NCBI RefSeq assembly: GCF_029029525.1 | Contig: NZ_JAKJSC010000002.1 | Location: 62,001-126,000 of the forward strand | Source of the DNA: Labilibaculum sp. DW002 | Lineage (GTDB): Bacteria; Bacteroidota; Bacteroidia; Bacteroidales; Marinifilaceae | Direction: 5' to 3' | DNA: 64,000 nt | In this document: positions 1 to 8,195 of the stretch, one piece after another | How the letters are laid out: each line of letters begins with the position of its first letter | How positions within the stretch are numbered: the first letter of the stretch is position 1 | Program-made: the position numbers and the translations under genes | Notes under the pieces: model-generated | What the model was told of the DNA's origin: nothing | The model's input: only the letters and a program-made list of their open reading frames with translations | Database searches by the model: none

Positions 1-375
1 TCAGCGCTTAAAGTTACCGATCAAGATTACAAACCAACACCACAGGTAAAACCAGATATTACTTCTGTTCCTAAAACAACAGCAGTAGTAGGTGATGATA
101 AGGTTAGTTTCAAAGTTCAAGTTGGCGCTTTTTCCAGTGAAATTCCTGCTGATGTGAAAGAGAAATTAGTGAAATTCTCAAAATATGGTGTTAATTATAG
201 TAAAGACTATAGGGATTATACCATTTGTACAGTAGGAAACTTTGATTCTTATAGCAAAGTGAGTAAATTAAAAATGGAATTAAGAGAAGCCGGCTTGAGT
301 GATGCCTTTACTGTTGCTTTTTCGGGTAAAGATAAGATTACGATTCAACAGGCTCTTGAAATTCTAAGACAGTAA
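1..375 (+). CDS. SPOR-domain protein, C-terminal part (5' end outside window)
   Basis: The reading frame is open from the first base of the window and ends with TAA at 373-375, so this is the 3' end of a longer gene. The visible ~124 residues start with a Thr/Pro/Lys-rich linker and continue into a SPOR-type domain: an opening strand FKVQVGAFS, then a helix-strand pattern ending in a helix QQALEILRQ. SPOR domains bind denuded septal peptidoglycan, so a periplasmic cell-wall or division-associated role follows from the family. What lies upstream of the linker cannot be seen. It is followed 12 nt later by clpS on the same strand. Confidence 0.75.
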   Translation, partial: SALKVTDQDYKPTPQVKPDITSVPKTTAVVGDDKVSFKVQVGAFSSEIPADVKEKLVKFSKYGVNYSKDYRDYTICTVGNFDSYSKVSKLKMELREAGLSDAFTVAFSGKDKITIQQALEILRQ

Positions 376-387
376 TTTTAATTCCTG

Positions 388-672
388 ATGTTAGAGTGTA
401 AGGATACAGAAATAGACAAAAAGGAAGAAGATGCGATAAATGATCTTCTTAATCGGAATACATTATTATTGATTAATGATGATTTTCACACCTTTGATTT
501 TGTCGTAGAAGCATTAGTTGATGTGTGTAGGCATGATCCTAATCAGGCTGAGCAGTGCGCTTACATCACGCATTACAAAGGCAAATGCGATGTGAAGAAG
601 GGAAAGATGAGTACGATTAAGCCAATGCGAGACCTATTGGCTGAAAAAGGATTAAAAGTTAAAATTGTATAG
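388..672 (+). CDS. clpS: ATP-dependent Clp protease adaptor ClpS
   Basis: A 94-residue protein of normal ClpS length. After a short charged N-terminal tail it shows the ClpS core: LLLINDDFHTFDFVVEAL (the NDD-type loop that helps form the N-degron pocket), a helix with a HDPNQAEQ turn, and the AYITHYKGKCDVKKG segment matching the ALxVHxxGxAxVxxG signature of the family. ClpS binds substrates with destabilising N-terminal residues and delivers them to ClpA/ClpC-ClpP in the cytoplasm. The family match is clear. The gene lies between the SPOR gene and the NfeD/floA pair and may be co-transcribed with them. Confidence 0.9.
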   Translation: MLECKDTEIDKKEEDAINDLLNRNTLLLINDDFHTFDFVVEALVDVCRHDPNQAEQCAYITHYKGKCDVKKGKMSTIKPMRDLLAEKGLKVKIV

Positions 673-698
673 TATCTAATAACTTATAAATATAGTTC

Positions 699-1166
699 AT
701 GACCATTTTTATTATTGTTCTTCTTATTGTTTTAGGAATTGGTTTGTTGCTGCTGGAATTTTTGGTAATTCCTGGTGTAACTGTTGCAGCTTTAGGAGGT
801 GTATTGATGATTGGTGGCGGAATTTATCTTTCATATGATCATTATGGTAGCTCCATTGGACATATGACGGTTTTAGGAACCTTAATTTTTTGTGGTATCT
901 CATTAGCTGTGGCTTTAAAGTCTAAAACATGGCAAAAAATAATGCTAAAAGCAGAAGTAGATTCTAAAGTTGAAAAGTTAGAGTCAGAAGATATAACTGT
1001 TGGGGATCAAGGCATATGTGTATCTCGTTTAGCTCCAATGGGAAAAATTAAATTAAATAAGAAAATTGTTGAAGCAAAATCTACTGGTGTTTATATTGAT
1101 GAAAAAACAAATGTAGAGGTTGTTGACGTTATTGATAAGATTGTAATTGTAAAACCTATAAAATAA
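699..1166 (+). CDS. NfeD-like membrane protein
   Basis: A 155-residue protein. The first ~75 residues are strongly hydrophobic with two to three membrane segments (a VLLIVLGIGLLLLEFLVIPG hairpin, a glycine-rich GGVLMIGGGIYLS stretch, then a third segment). The last ~65 residues are a soluble beta-rich domain of the OB-fold type found in short NfeD proteins (VGDQGICVSRLAPMGKIKLN, with the G-x-A/G pattern). NfeD proteins are typically encoded directly next to a flotillin and help organise membrane microdomains. Here floA starts 7 nt after the stop codon, which supports both calls. It lacks the ClpP-like protease domain of long NfeD proteins. Confidence 0.85.
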   Translation: MTIFIIVLLIVLGIGLLLLEFLVIPGVTVAALGGVLMIGGGIYLSYDHYGSSIGHMTVLGTLIFCGISLAVALKSKTWQKIMLKAEVDSKVEKLESEDITVGDQGICVSRLAPMGKIKLNKKIVEAKSTGVYIDEKTNVEVVDVIDKIVIVKPIK

Positions 1167-1172
1167 ATTTAA

Positions 1173-2150
1173 ATGGAAATTGGAGCATTAATATTTTTAA
1201 TCGTTGCGATAGGGGTAGGTATCTACATCCTTTTCTTTTTTATTCCGGTTGCATTATGGTTCTCAGCTCTTTTGTCAGGAGTTAGAATTTCATTGATTCA
1301 ACTTGTATTTATGCGTTGGCGTCGTGTGCCACCTAATGTTATTGTACGTGCTATGATTGAAGCTCACAAGGCTGGTCTACATCTTACACGTGACGACCTT
1401 GAGGCACATTATTTGGCAGGAGGTCATGTAGAGCAAGTAACTCATGCTTTGGTATCTGCATCAAAAGCGAATATTGATTTGCCATTTAAAATGGCTACAG
1501 CTATCGATCTTGCAGGACGTGATGTATACGAAGCTGTACAAATGAGTGTAATTCCTAAAGTTATTAATACGCCTCCAGTAACTGCAGTATCTAAAGATGG
1601 TATTCAGTTGATTGCAAAGGCTAGAGTAACACTTCGTGCAAATATACGCCAGTTGGTTGGTGGAGCAGGTGAAGAAACTGTTTTAGCTCGTGTGGGTGAA
1701 GGAATCGTATCATCTATTGGTTCTTCAGAGTCGCACAAAACAGTACTTGAAAATCCAGATTTTATTTCTCGTGTAGTTCTTGAAAAAGGATTGGATGCTG
1801 GAACTGCTTTCGAAATCTTATCAATTGATATTGCAGATATTGATATAGGAAAAAATATTGGTGCAGTACTTCAAACTGACCAAGCTGATGCAGATTTAAA
1901 AATTGCACAAGCTAAGGCTGAGGAACGTCGTGCAATGGCTGTTGCAACTGAACAGGAGAATAAAGCTCTTGCACAAGCGATGCGCGCTAAAGTTATCGAA
2001 GCTGAGGCTGAAGTGCCAATGGCTATGGCGGAAGCTTTCCGTAGTGGTCATTTAGGCGTGATGGATTATTATCGCATGAAAAATATTGAAGCGGATACTT
2101 CTATGCGCGAAAATATTGCCAAACCTTCCGATAAAGGGAAAAAGAAATAA
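1173..2150 (+). CDS. floA: flotillin-like protein FloA (UPF0365)
   Basis: 325 residues, the usual length for bacterial FloA. It has an N-terminal membrane hairpin (residues ~3-30), a conserved segment around [12 protein letters not shown], the SPFH/PHB-type core (~60-220, including [20 protein letters not shown] and [11 protein letters not shown]), and a C-terminal Ala/Glu-rich helical region ([19 protein letters not shown]) followed by a KGKKK tail. Flotillins oligomerise on the inner face of the cytoplasmic membrane and scaffold lipid domains. The gene follows the NfeD-like gene by 6 nt and is closed by a strong terminator 22 nt after the stop. Confidence 0.93.
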   Translation: MEIGALIFLIVAIGVGIYILFFFIPVALWFSALLSGVRISLIQLVFMRWRRVPPNVIVRAMIEAHKAGLHLTRDDLEAHYLAGGHVEQVTHALVSASKANIDLPFKMATAIDLAGRDVYEAVQMSVIPKVINTPPVTAVSKDGIQLIAKARVTLRANIRQLVGGAGEETVLARVGEGIVSSIGSSESHKTVLENPDFISRVVLEKGLDAGTAFEILSIDIADIDIGKNIGAVLQTDQADADLKIAQAKAEERRAMAVATEQENKALAQAMRAKVIEAEAEVPMAMAEAFRSGHLGVMDYYRMKNIEADTSMRENIAKPSDKGKKK

Positions 2151-2172
2151 GAAAAATTGATTTTAGATACTC

Positions 2173-2209
2173 GCTGGAGAGCATTTTATATGCTCTCCAG
2201 CTTTTTTTT
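2173..2209 (+). terminator. intrinsic terminator after floA
   Basis: A perfect 11-bp stem (GCTGGAGAGCA pairing with TGCTCTCCAGC), a 7-nt loop, then a run of eight to nine T. It lies 22 nt after the floA stop and ends the floA operon before the tRNA cluster. Confidence 0.92.
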
Positions 2210-2305
2210 TAGATTAAATGAAAAAAAAATCAATCGCAATCTCATTGATTTATAATTTACTATAATGAAATGTGCATGAAACTTGGATTAATGCTGAGAA
2301 AATAT

Positions 2306-2336
2306 TTTGCACAGATCAAAATTTTACCTACTTTTG
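2306..2336 (+). promoter_or_regulatory. Bacteroidota-type promoter for the tRNA-Ser/tRNA-Pro cluster
   Basis: TTTG at 2306-2309, exactly 19 nt of spacer, then TACTTTTG at 2329-2336. This is a full match to the Bacteroidota primary-sigma consensus TTTG-N19-TAnnTTTG. The expected start point (~2343) lies a few bases before the tRNA-Ser at 2349. Confidence 0.8.
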
Positions 2337-2348
2337 CTACCGCAATCA

Positions 2349-2438
<90 letters not shown>

Positions 2439-2463
2439 AAGTTTTTTTAAGATATTAAATTTT

Positions 2464-2538
2464 CGGGGTGTAGCGTAGCCCGGTCATCGCGCCTCGTTTG
2501 GGACGAGGAGGTCGCAGGTTCGAATCCTGCCACCCCGA
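2464..2538 (+). tRNA. tRNA-Pro (TGG), copy 1
   Basis: 75 nt. Acceptor CGGGGTG pairs with CACCCCG, anticodon stem CCTCG/CGAGG with loop TTTGGGA (anticodon TGG), T arm with GTTCGAAT, discriminator A. CCA is not encoded. It starts 27 nt after tRNA-Ser and is probably on the same primary transcript. Confidence 0.95.
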
Positions 2539-2551
2539 CACCGAAAATTCC

Positions 2552-2579
2552 AGAGAAGTTGAAGAACTTCTCTTTTTTT
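2552..2579 (+). terminator. terminator after tRNA-Pro copy 1
   Basis: 9-bp stem AGAGAAGTT/AACTTCTCT with loop GAAG and a following T run. It sits 14 nt after the tRNA end. Confidence 0.75.
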
Positions 2580-2604
2580 ATCGCAAATATTGAAATTAAA
2601 TTCT

Positions 2605-2679
2605 CGGGGTGTAGCGTAGCCCGGTCATCGCGCCTCGTTTGGGACGAGGAGGTCGCAGGTTCGAATCCTGCCACCCCGA
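2605..2679 (+). tRNA. tRNA-Pro (TGG), copy 2
   Basis: Identical in sequence to copy 1 over all 75 nt, with the same acceptor, TGG anticodon and discriminator A. It is preceded by the same ATTAAATT lead-in. Confidence 0.95.
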
Positions 2680-2695
2680 CACCGAGAAAATTACA

Positions 2696-2720
2696 GAAGT
2701 TGAAAAACTTCATTTTTATT
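2696..2720 (+). terminator. weak terminator-like hairpin after tRNA-Pro copy 2
   Basis: 6-bp stem GAAGTT/AACTTC with GAAA loop and a T-rich tail. It is shorter than the hairpins after copies 1 and 3, so termination may be partial. Confidence 0.5.
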
Positions 2721-2742
2721 GAAAGTACCGAGATTAAATTTT

Positions 2743-2817
2743 CGGGGTGTAGCGTAGCCCGGTCATCGCGCCTCGTTTGGGACGAGGAGGTCGCAGGTTC
2801 GAATCCTGCCACCCCGA
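2743..2817 (+). tRNA. tRNA-Pro (TGG), copy 3
   Basis: The third identical 75-nt copy, with acceptor CGGGGTG/CACCCCG, anticodon TGG and discriminator A. CTA follows it, so CCA is not encoded. Confidence 0.95.
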
Positions 2818-2823
2818 CTAAGA

Positions 2824-2852
2824 AGAGAGAAGTATTTCTTCTCTCTTTTTTT
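2824..2852 (+). terminator. terminator closing the tRNA cluster
   Basis: 9-bp stem AGAGAGAAG/CTTCTCTCT with loop TATTT and seven T. It separates the tRNA array from the sdaA promoter. Confidence 0.85.
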
Positions 2853-2870
2853 ATGCAATAACTTACCAAA

Positions 2871-2904
2871 TTTGATCTGAAGATTGATCGATTCCTTACA
2901 TTTG
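2871..2904 (+). promoter_or_regulatory. probable promoter of the serine dehydratase gene
   Basis: TTTG at 2871-2874 and TACATTTG at 2897-2904. The -7 box fits the Bacteroidota consensus exactly. The spacer is 22 nt, slightly longer than the usual 19-21. The start point would be ~2911, about 25 nt before the ATG. Confidence 0.6.
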
Positions 2905-2935
2905 TACTCAACTTACTAAACAACACTACAACAAA

Positions 2936-4141
2936 ATGGAATCAATAAAAGAAATATATCGTATTGGCTGTGGTCCCTCTAGCAGTCATACAATGGGACC
3001 TAGAAAGGCAGCTGAGCAGTTTTTGGCACGGAACCAAAATGCAGGTAAATTTGAGGTTACCCTTTTTGGCAGTTTAGCTGCTACAGGAAAAGGGCACTTA
3101 ACCGGTGTTGCTATCGAAAGTGTATTTGAAGGAAGAGATTTAGAGCTGATCTGGAAGCCTGAAGAGTTTTTGAAAAAGCATCCAAATGCAATGAGGTTAA
3201 AATCATTTGATGCAGAAGGAACTCTACTGGAAGAATGGACTGTTTATAGCGTTGGTGGTGGTGCTATTATTGATGACAATACTGAATTGGCATCAAATGT
3301 AATTTATGATCTAACAACAATGGATCAGATATTAGCATGGTGTAAAAGCAATGAAAAGCAACTGTGGGAATATGTTGAGTTAAGAGAAGGTAAAGAAATT
3401 TGGGCTTTTTTAGATGAGGTTTGGTCGGCAATGAAAAAGGCGATAAAAACGGGAATGAATAATGAAGGAGAATTGCCTGGTGGTTTGAGATTGCCTAGGA
3501 AATCTCACTTGTATCATTTAAAAGCGAAAACGTATAGTGGTCCAATGAGGAAGCGGTCTATGCTCTATGCATATGCATTGGCAGTTTCAGAGGAAAATGC
3601 TGCTGGCGGGGTAATTGTTACTGCTCCAACCTGTGGTGCTTGCGGTGTTCTTCCCGCTATTTTATATTATCACAAAAAGTTTTATAAGTTTGGTAAGAAA
3701 GATATTTTAAAAGCACTAGCTACAGCTGGTTTAATTGGAAATTTAGTGAAAACCAATGCTTCTATTTCTGGAGCTGAAGTAGGTTGTCAAGGAGAGGTTG
3801 GTACAGCTTGTGCAATGGCATCTGGGGCAGCAACACAATTACATGGAGGAACAGTATATCAAGTTGAGTATTCTGCGGAAATGGGCTTAGAGCATCATTT
3901 AGGATTGACATGTGATCCTGTGTTAGGTTTAGTGCAAATTCCTTGCATAGAGCGGAATGTATTTGCTGCAGCAAGAGCCTTAAATCACAATACGTTTGCC
4001 TTATTGTCAGATGGTCGTCATAGGATTAGTTTCGATCAGGTAACCGAAACCATGATGAAAACAGGCTTGGATTTATCTTACTCTTATAAAGAGACCTCAT
4101 TAGGAGGTTTAGCCTCATTAAAAGGATTTACGTATCGATAA
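2936..4141 (+). CDS. sdaA: L-serine ammonia-lyase (single-chain, iron-sulfur type)
   Basis: 401 residues. The N-terminal beta domain carries the family signature GPSSSHTMGP (residues ~13-22). The catalytic alpha domain has APTCGACGVLP (Cys233, Cys236), GCQGEVGTACAMASGA, and the C-terminal CDPVLGLVQIPC. Cys284, Cys326 and Cys337 are spaced 42 and 11 residues apart, the spacing of the three 4Fe-4S ligands in bacterial iron-sulfur serine dehydratases. The enzyme deaminates L-serine to pyruvate and ammonia in the cytoplasm. Both domains are in one chain, as in SdaA of proteobacteria. It has its own promoter and a convergent hairpin shared with the kinase gene downstream. Confidence 0.93.
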   Translation: MESIKEIYRIGCGPSSSHTMGPRKAAEQFLARNQNAGKFEVTLFGSLAATGKGHLTGVAIESVFEGRDLELIWKPEEFLKKHPNAMRLKSFDAEGTLLEEWTVYSVGGGAIIDDNTELASNVIYDLTTMDQILAWCKSNEKQLWEYVELREGKEIWAFLDEVWSAMKKAIKTGMNNEGELPGGLRLPRKSHLYHLKAKTYSGPMRKRSMLYAYALAVSEENAAGGVIVTAPTCGACGVLPAILYYHKKFYKFGKKDILKALATAGLIGNLVKTNASISGAEVGCQGEVGTACAMASGAATQLHGGTVYQVEYSAEMGLEHHLGLTCDPVLGLVQIPCIERNVFAAARALNHNTFALLSDGRHRISFDQVTETMMKTGLDLSYSYKETSLGGLASLKGFTYR

Positions 4142-4150
4142 AATAATTTC

Positions 4151-4184
4151 AATGAGCTTAATTTAAACTTAAATTAAGCTCATT
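4151..4184. terminator. convergent hairpin between sdaA and the hybrid kinase gene
   Basis: Perfect 14-bp stem AATGAGCTTAATTT/AAATTAAGCTCATT with a 6-nt loop. It lies 10 nt after sdaA, and its right edge touches the stop codon of the opposing kinase gene. T tracts are short on both sides, so it may act as a weak bidirectional terminator or an mRNA 3' end stabiliser. Confidence 0.6.
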
Positions 4185-7100
4185 TATAGGTAAATGTATT
4201 TGTTTAGAACACTTTGCATGGTTTCAAGACTGATTGGTTTTGATAAAAAATCTTCACAACCAGCAAGTCTAGCTCTTTCTTTGTCTTCTTTAGTAGAATA
4301 AGATGTCTGCGCAATGATAGTTGAATTAGGTTTTATTTTTTTGATTTCAATAGTTGCTTCGTAGCCATTCATTTCGGGCATTTTAATGTCCATGAAAATC
4401 AGTTCAAAATCCTCTTTCTTACACATTTCAAGGGCTTCTTTTCCATTTTTAGCATGAATTAATTTACAGTTCGGAGCAATTTCTTCAAGTAAAGTTTCGA
4501 AATAGAAATAGTTAATTTCTTCGTCTTCAGCTATTAGAATTTTATGCTTTCTTACTTTTGTATTCTTCTCATTCTGTGTTGAATCAGAACCATCACTTTT
4601 AAAGGGTATTGTTAGTAGAAAAGTGCTTCCTTTCCCTATATTTGATTCAAGTTTAATATTGCCTCCAAGTAATTCAATATTTTCTTTTACAATCGATAAT
4701 CCAAGTCCTAAGCCACCGATTTTTTTGCTGATTTCACTTTCTCCCTGAGAAAACCTTTCGAAAATTTGTCCCTGACGAGTTTTTGAAATACCTAGTCCGG
4801 TATCTTTTACGTAAAATTTTAACTCATCCTTTACAAGTTTGTACCCAATTTCAATGAAACCATTTGGTGTGTATTTTATTGCGTTCTCAAGTAGGTTAGT
4901 GAATATTTTACTCAATTTGCTTTCGTCTGATATGATATTTGTCTCGCGGTCGGTAAGTCCTTTCTTGATGTATAGAGCAATTCCTTTTTCTCTTGCTTTG
5001 GGTTGGAAAATAGTAAATAGTTCGGTTAGTAAGTTGTTTAGGTTAAATGTTTTATTTACTACTTGCACATGTTTTGTTTCCAAGGCAGAAATTTCAAGAA
5101 TATCATCAATAATCCTAAGCAGTTGATTTCCGCTACTTTTTATGATATTAATATATTGCTGCCTTTTTTCGGGTGTCGTTTTTTGTAGTTCTAAAAAATC
5201 AGAAAAACCAAGAATAGCATTCATTGGTGTTCGAATCTCATGTGATAGATTTTGTAGGAATTCAGATTTTAATTGATCACTTTTTGCGGCAATAGCTATT
5301 GTTTTAACAAGTTCCTCGTTCTGAGATTTGTATTCCTTATTTAACCTTTCAAATTCTTTGTTGTGAGTTAGTATTTGTTCTTCTGTTTGTTTTTTATTGG
5401 TGATATCCTGAATGTGACCAATTGCATACATGAAATCTCCATTGGAATTGTATATTGGACTAACAGATGTTAATCCCCACTTAATACGATTGTTCTTGTT
5501 TAGGTATCTTTTTTCTAAGGTAAAACTTATAGCGCTGGTTATGCTTTTATGGAATTGTTTCTTACTCTTAACCAAATCATCAGGGTGGGTTATGTCTAAA
5601 AAAGTTTTCGTTTGTAATTCTTCTTTTGAATAGCCTAGGATATTGCACATTGCATTATTTACGGAAACTAAACTTCCTGCATGATTCGAAATTACCATTC
5701 CGACATTTGTAGCTTCAAATGACAACCTAAATTTGTTTTCACTTACCTTTAATGCTTCCTCCGCTTTCTTTTTTTCAGTTATGTCTATTGTTGCCAATAA
5801 TGCTTTAGCTGATTTGGGGTAATTTTCATCGATAAATAATTTCAATAAAATTTGTTTAGGTTCTCCATGAAGAGTTTTAATTTCTCCTTCTATTTCGAAT
5901 TTATTTTTTCCTTCTGATATTGCAATTACCTCTTCTTTAAAAACTTCGAATGATTTATTTGTAAATATTTTGTCCAAATTCCCTAAGAGTTCTTCCTTGC
6001 TTTTAGCCTGATGAAGTTGAAGTGTTGCTCGGTTTACATCAGTTGCTTTTACTTTTTGTGAGCACAGTAAAAGTGCTTCTGGATTTTTATCAAAGAATTC
6101 TCTAAAATCTTGAATCCCTTCTAACTTTAAGGAGTCTAAGTATTCTATTAATTCAGAAAAATCTTCTTCCCATAAAGGAATTGGAGAATCGTTAAACATC
6201 GTTTCATATCTTAAACGTGATACGATTTGTTCCTTTTCGATGTTTTTTCTATGTGTAATATCAGTAGTGATGCCTAATAAACCGATTACCTTTTTGTCAT
6301 GGTAAAGAGGAATTTTACTTGTTGAAATCCAAGCATTTTCACCTTTAAAGTTCTGATAAACTTCTTCAGTATTCAAAATAGGCTTTTCGTTTGTTATAAC
6401 ATTTCTATCTTCTTCCCAATGCCTGTTGGTTTGCTCAGGTGAATGATAAAAATCAGAATCAGATTTACCAATAACATCTTCGGGATTGCTTAGTCCAATA
6501 GCTTCAGAGAATTTTCTATTGCACCCTAAATAGCTTAGCTTTTTATCCTTCCAAAAGATTTGATTAGGCATATGATCTAGAAGAAGAGTTAGGAAATTTG
6601 TCTGGTCTTCAAGTTGCTGTTCAGCTAGTTTCCTTTTGGTTATGTCAGATTCCGATCCGGCCATTCGTATAATATTACCTTTACTATCTTTCTTGGCTAT
6701 CCCTCTATCTTGAATCCATTTTATCGTGTTGTCTTTACATATGATTCTATATTCTTCTTCAAAAAAACTTGTTTTGCCATCAAAGTGGTTTTGAACAGAT
6801 AGCATGACACGTTCCTTGTCGTCAGGGTGAATCGTTGAAAGTAAAACTTCTTCTGTGTTTTGAACTTCATTTTCCGAAAGTCCTCGCATTTGTTTCCATC
6901 TTGGAGATAGGTAAGCTGTTTTGTTTAGGATATCCCACTCCCATATCGCATCATAGGTTCCAGCTGTGACAAGTTCGTAATGTTCAATTTTCTGTTTTAG
7001 CTCAAAATCAGTTTCTTTATGTTTGGTTATATCTAGAAGAATTGCGTGTATGCTTAACGGATTTCCATCTGTGTCGTAATCAATCTTTCCATTGGCAGTT

Positions 7101-7474
7101 ATCCAAATAACTTGTTTGTTATCTCGAATCATTCGAAATTCGGTTTGGCACTCTTTGGATTGATTGTTTATATTGTGAGATAAAATGTTTGTAAAGTTTT
7201 GTCGATCTTCAGGGTGAATGTTTTGATAAAAACTTTCAATGGTATTTCCAAAACTACCGTTTTTAAACCCAAGTATTTCTTCAGCAATTGATGACCATTT
7301 AATGGTGTGGGTTTCTAAATCCCAATTTGAATGAATTATTTTAATAGAGCTGAAAGAATAGCTACCTTCATTTGAGAAGTTGATTTTTTCATTTTCAAGT
7401 TCAGTTATTTGAGTTTTAAGATCTTTAATTTCTTGTAGAAGTTGTGTATTCGTCTTTTTAGTTTGATTCACCAT
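4184..7474 (-). CDS. multi-PAS hybrid sensor histidine kinase/response regulator
   Basis: 1096 residues from the ATG at 7472-7474; the open frame can be extended three codons to a TTG, but the ATG is preferred. No signal peptide or membrane segment is seen, so it is probably cytoplasmic. Order: short N-terminal coiled coil; about five PAS/PAC units (roughly 45-155, 160-280, 290-410, 420-575, 580-700), recognised by repeated endings such as DITKHK, DITKRK, DITHRK and DITNKK; coiled coil; HisKA with SHEIRTPMN (His744); HATPase with DTGLGIS and GLGLGLSIV; receiver domain with FMDIKMPEMNG (Asp1029) and the Lys of LSKPIS. There is no output domain and no adjacent regulator, so the phosphate is likely passed to an HPt protein elsewhere. 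The ligand is unknown. Confidence 0.9.
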   Translation of the reverse strand: MVNQTKKTNTQLLQEIKDLKTQITELENEKINFSNEGSYSFSSIKIIHSNWDLETHTIKWSSIAEEILGFKNGSFGNTIESFYQNIHPEDRQNFTNILSHNINNQSKECQTEFRMIRDNKQVIWITANGKIDYDTDGNPLSIHAILLDITKHKETDFELKQKIEHYELVTAGTYDAIWEWDILNKTAYLSPRWKQMRGLSENEVQNTEEVLLSTIHPDDKERVMLSVQNHFDGKTSFFEEEYRIICKDNTIKWIQDRGIAKKDSKGNIIRMAGSESDITKRKLAEQQLEDQTNFLTLLLDHMPNQIFWKDKKLSYLGCNRKFSEAIGLSNPEDVIGKSDSDFYHSPEQTNRHWEEDRNVITNEKPILNTEEVYQNFKGENAWISTSKIPLYHDKKVIGLLGITTDITHRKNIEKEQIVSRLRYETMFNDSPIPLWEEDFSELIEYLDSLKLEGIQDFREFFDKNPEALLLCSQKVKATDVNRATLQLHQAKSKEELLGNLDKIFTNKSFEVFKEEVIAISEGKNKFEIEGEIKTLHGEPKQILLKLFIDENYPKSAKALLATIDITEKKKAEEALKVSENKFRLSFEATNVGMVISNHAGSLVSVNNAMCNILGYSKEELQTKTFLDITHPDDLVKSKKQFHKSITSAISFTLEKRYLNKNNRIKWGLTSVSPIYNSNGDFMYAIGHIQDITNKKQTEEQILTHNKEFERLNKEYKSQNEELVKTIAIAAKSDQLKSEFLQNLSHEIRTPMNAILGFSDFLELQKTTPEKRQQYINIIKSSGNQLLRIIDDILEISALETKHVQVVNKTFNLNNLLTELFTIFQPKAREKGIALYIKKGLTDRETNIISDESKLSKIFTNLLENAIKYTPNGFIEIGYKLVKDELKFYVKDTGLGISKTRQGQIFERFSQGESEISKKIGGLGLGLSIVKENIELLGGNIKLESNIGKGSTFLLTIPFKSDGSDSTQNEKNTKVRKHKILIAEDEEINYFYFETLLEEIAPNCKLIHAKNGKEALEMCKKEDFELIFMDIKMPEMNGYEATIEIKKIKPNSTIIAQTSYSTKEDKERARLAGCEDFLSKPISLETMQSVLNKYIYL

Positions 7475-7769
7475 AGTATTCAAGTAAAGATATCACTGAA
7501 CTTTCAATTCAATTCGTAAAATTGAGTTTTGAATTATATTAAAAATAAGGATTTTAGTTCTTTATTCAAAATACCTCTAAAATCAATAAATATTAGGTTT
7601 ATGTTTCTGTTTACATGGTGTCTTTGATAGGGAATTTAATTGTTTTTCACCTAAAAAAGGAAAATGTAATGCAGCTCACAGTTTGCTTAAGAAAATGGTT
7701 ATATATTGTGCTTGTAAGTTAATTCTGAATTAGTTTGCAATTTTAGTAGTTTTAGAAAAAAAAAGGATA

Positions 7770-8186
7770 ATGAAATCGAAGAAGAAATATAATACCATTG
7801 AAATGTTGCTTCGTATTGTTACAGCGATTATTTTAATTCAAACTTTACATTTTAAATTCTCAGGACATCCAGAGGCGATCCATATTTTTTCAACAATTGG
7901 GATGGAGCCTTGGGGGAGATTTGGCGTTGGAGTTCTTGAGTTGATTGCTGGGCTTATGTTTTTCTTGCCAAATTTATGGAAGTATGCAGCATTAATTACT
8001 GCTGGCTTAATGATTGGAGCATTAGGTTTTCATTTATTTACACCAATAGGAATTGAGGTTGAATACAATGGAACAAGTGATGGAGGACAACTGTTTGGTA
8101 TGGCTATAATTGCATTGGTTTTTAGTTGCTTCTTAATTTATAGAGCTGGGATTTCTAATATTTACCGACAAATGTTTAAAAAATAA
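7770..8186 (+). CDS. DoxX-family membrane protein
   Basis: 138 residues with about four membrane segments: LLRIVTAIILIQTLHFKFSG, FGVGVLELIAGLMFFLP, ALITAGLMIGALGFHLF and FGMAIIALVFSCFLIYRAGI. The first helix with a KFSGHPE turn and the GxxELxAGxxFFLP stretch match the DoxX family of small membrane proteins, several of which are linked to quinone or thiol redox chemistry. It is the first gene of a tight three-gene run with a cysteine-rich membrane protein and a TlpA-like thioredoxin (gaps of 9 and 13 nt). That suggests a shared redox role in the envelope, which is inference. Confidence 0.75.
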   Translation: MKSKKKYNTIEMLLRIVTAIILIQTLHFKFSGHPEAIHIFSTIGMEPWGRFGVGVLELIAGLMFFLPNLWKYAALITAGLMIGALGFHLFTPIGIEVEYNGTSDGGQLFGMAIIALVFSCFLIYRAGISNIYRQMFKK

Positions 8187-8195
8187 GATTTGCAT

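Larger units (their letters stand above)
2453..2852 (+). repeat. tandem array of three tRNA-Pro units
   Basis: Three units of ~140 nt (tRNA starts at 2464, 2605 and 2743). Each has a conserved ATTAAATT(T/C)TC lead-in, an identical 75-nt tRNA-Pro gene and a diverged spacer holding a hairpin plus T-rich tract. The tRNA parts are identical while the spacers differ, as expected for old tandem duplications kept homogeneous by selection or gene conversion. Confidence 0.9.

Noticed and set aside
2453-2852. Possible CRISPR-like array (regular ~140-nt repeats)
   Set aside because: The repeated part is a complete tRNA-Pro gene with perfect arms, and the spacers hold terminators. No CRISPR repeat or cas gene is present.
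2559-2861. 100-residue plus-strand ORF with SGCSVARSSRLVWDEEVAG repeats
   Set aside because: Plus-strand translation through tRNA-Pro copies 2 and 3 and their terminators; not a protein.
2447-2926. 159-residue minus-strand ORF with repeated VAGFEPATSSSQTRRDDRATL segments
   Set aside because: It is the reverse-strand translation of the three tRNA-Pro genes. The repeat follows the tRNA copies exactly; this is a well-known false protein.
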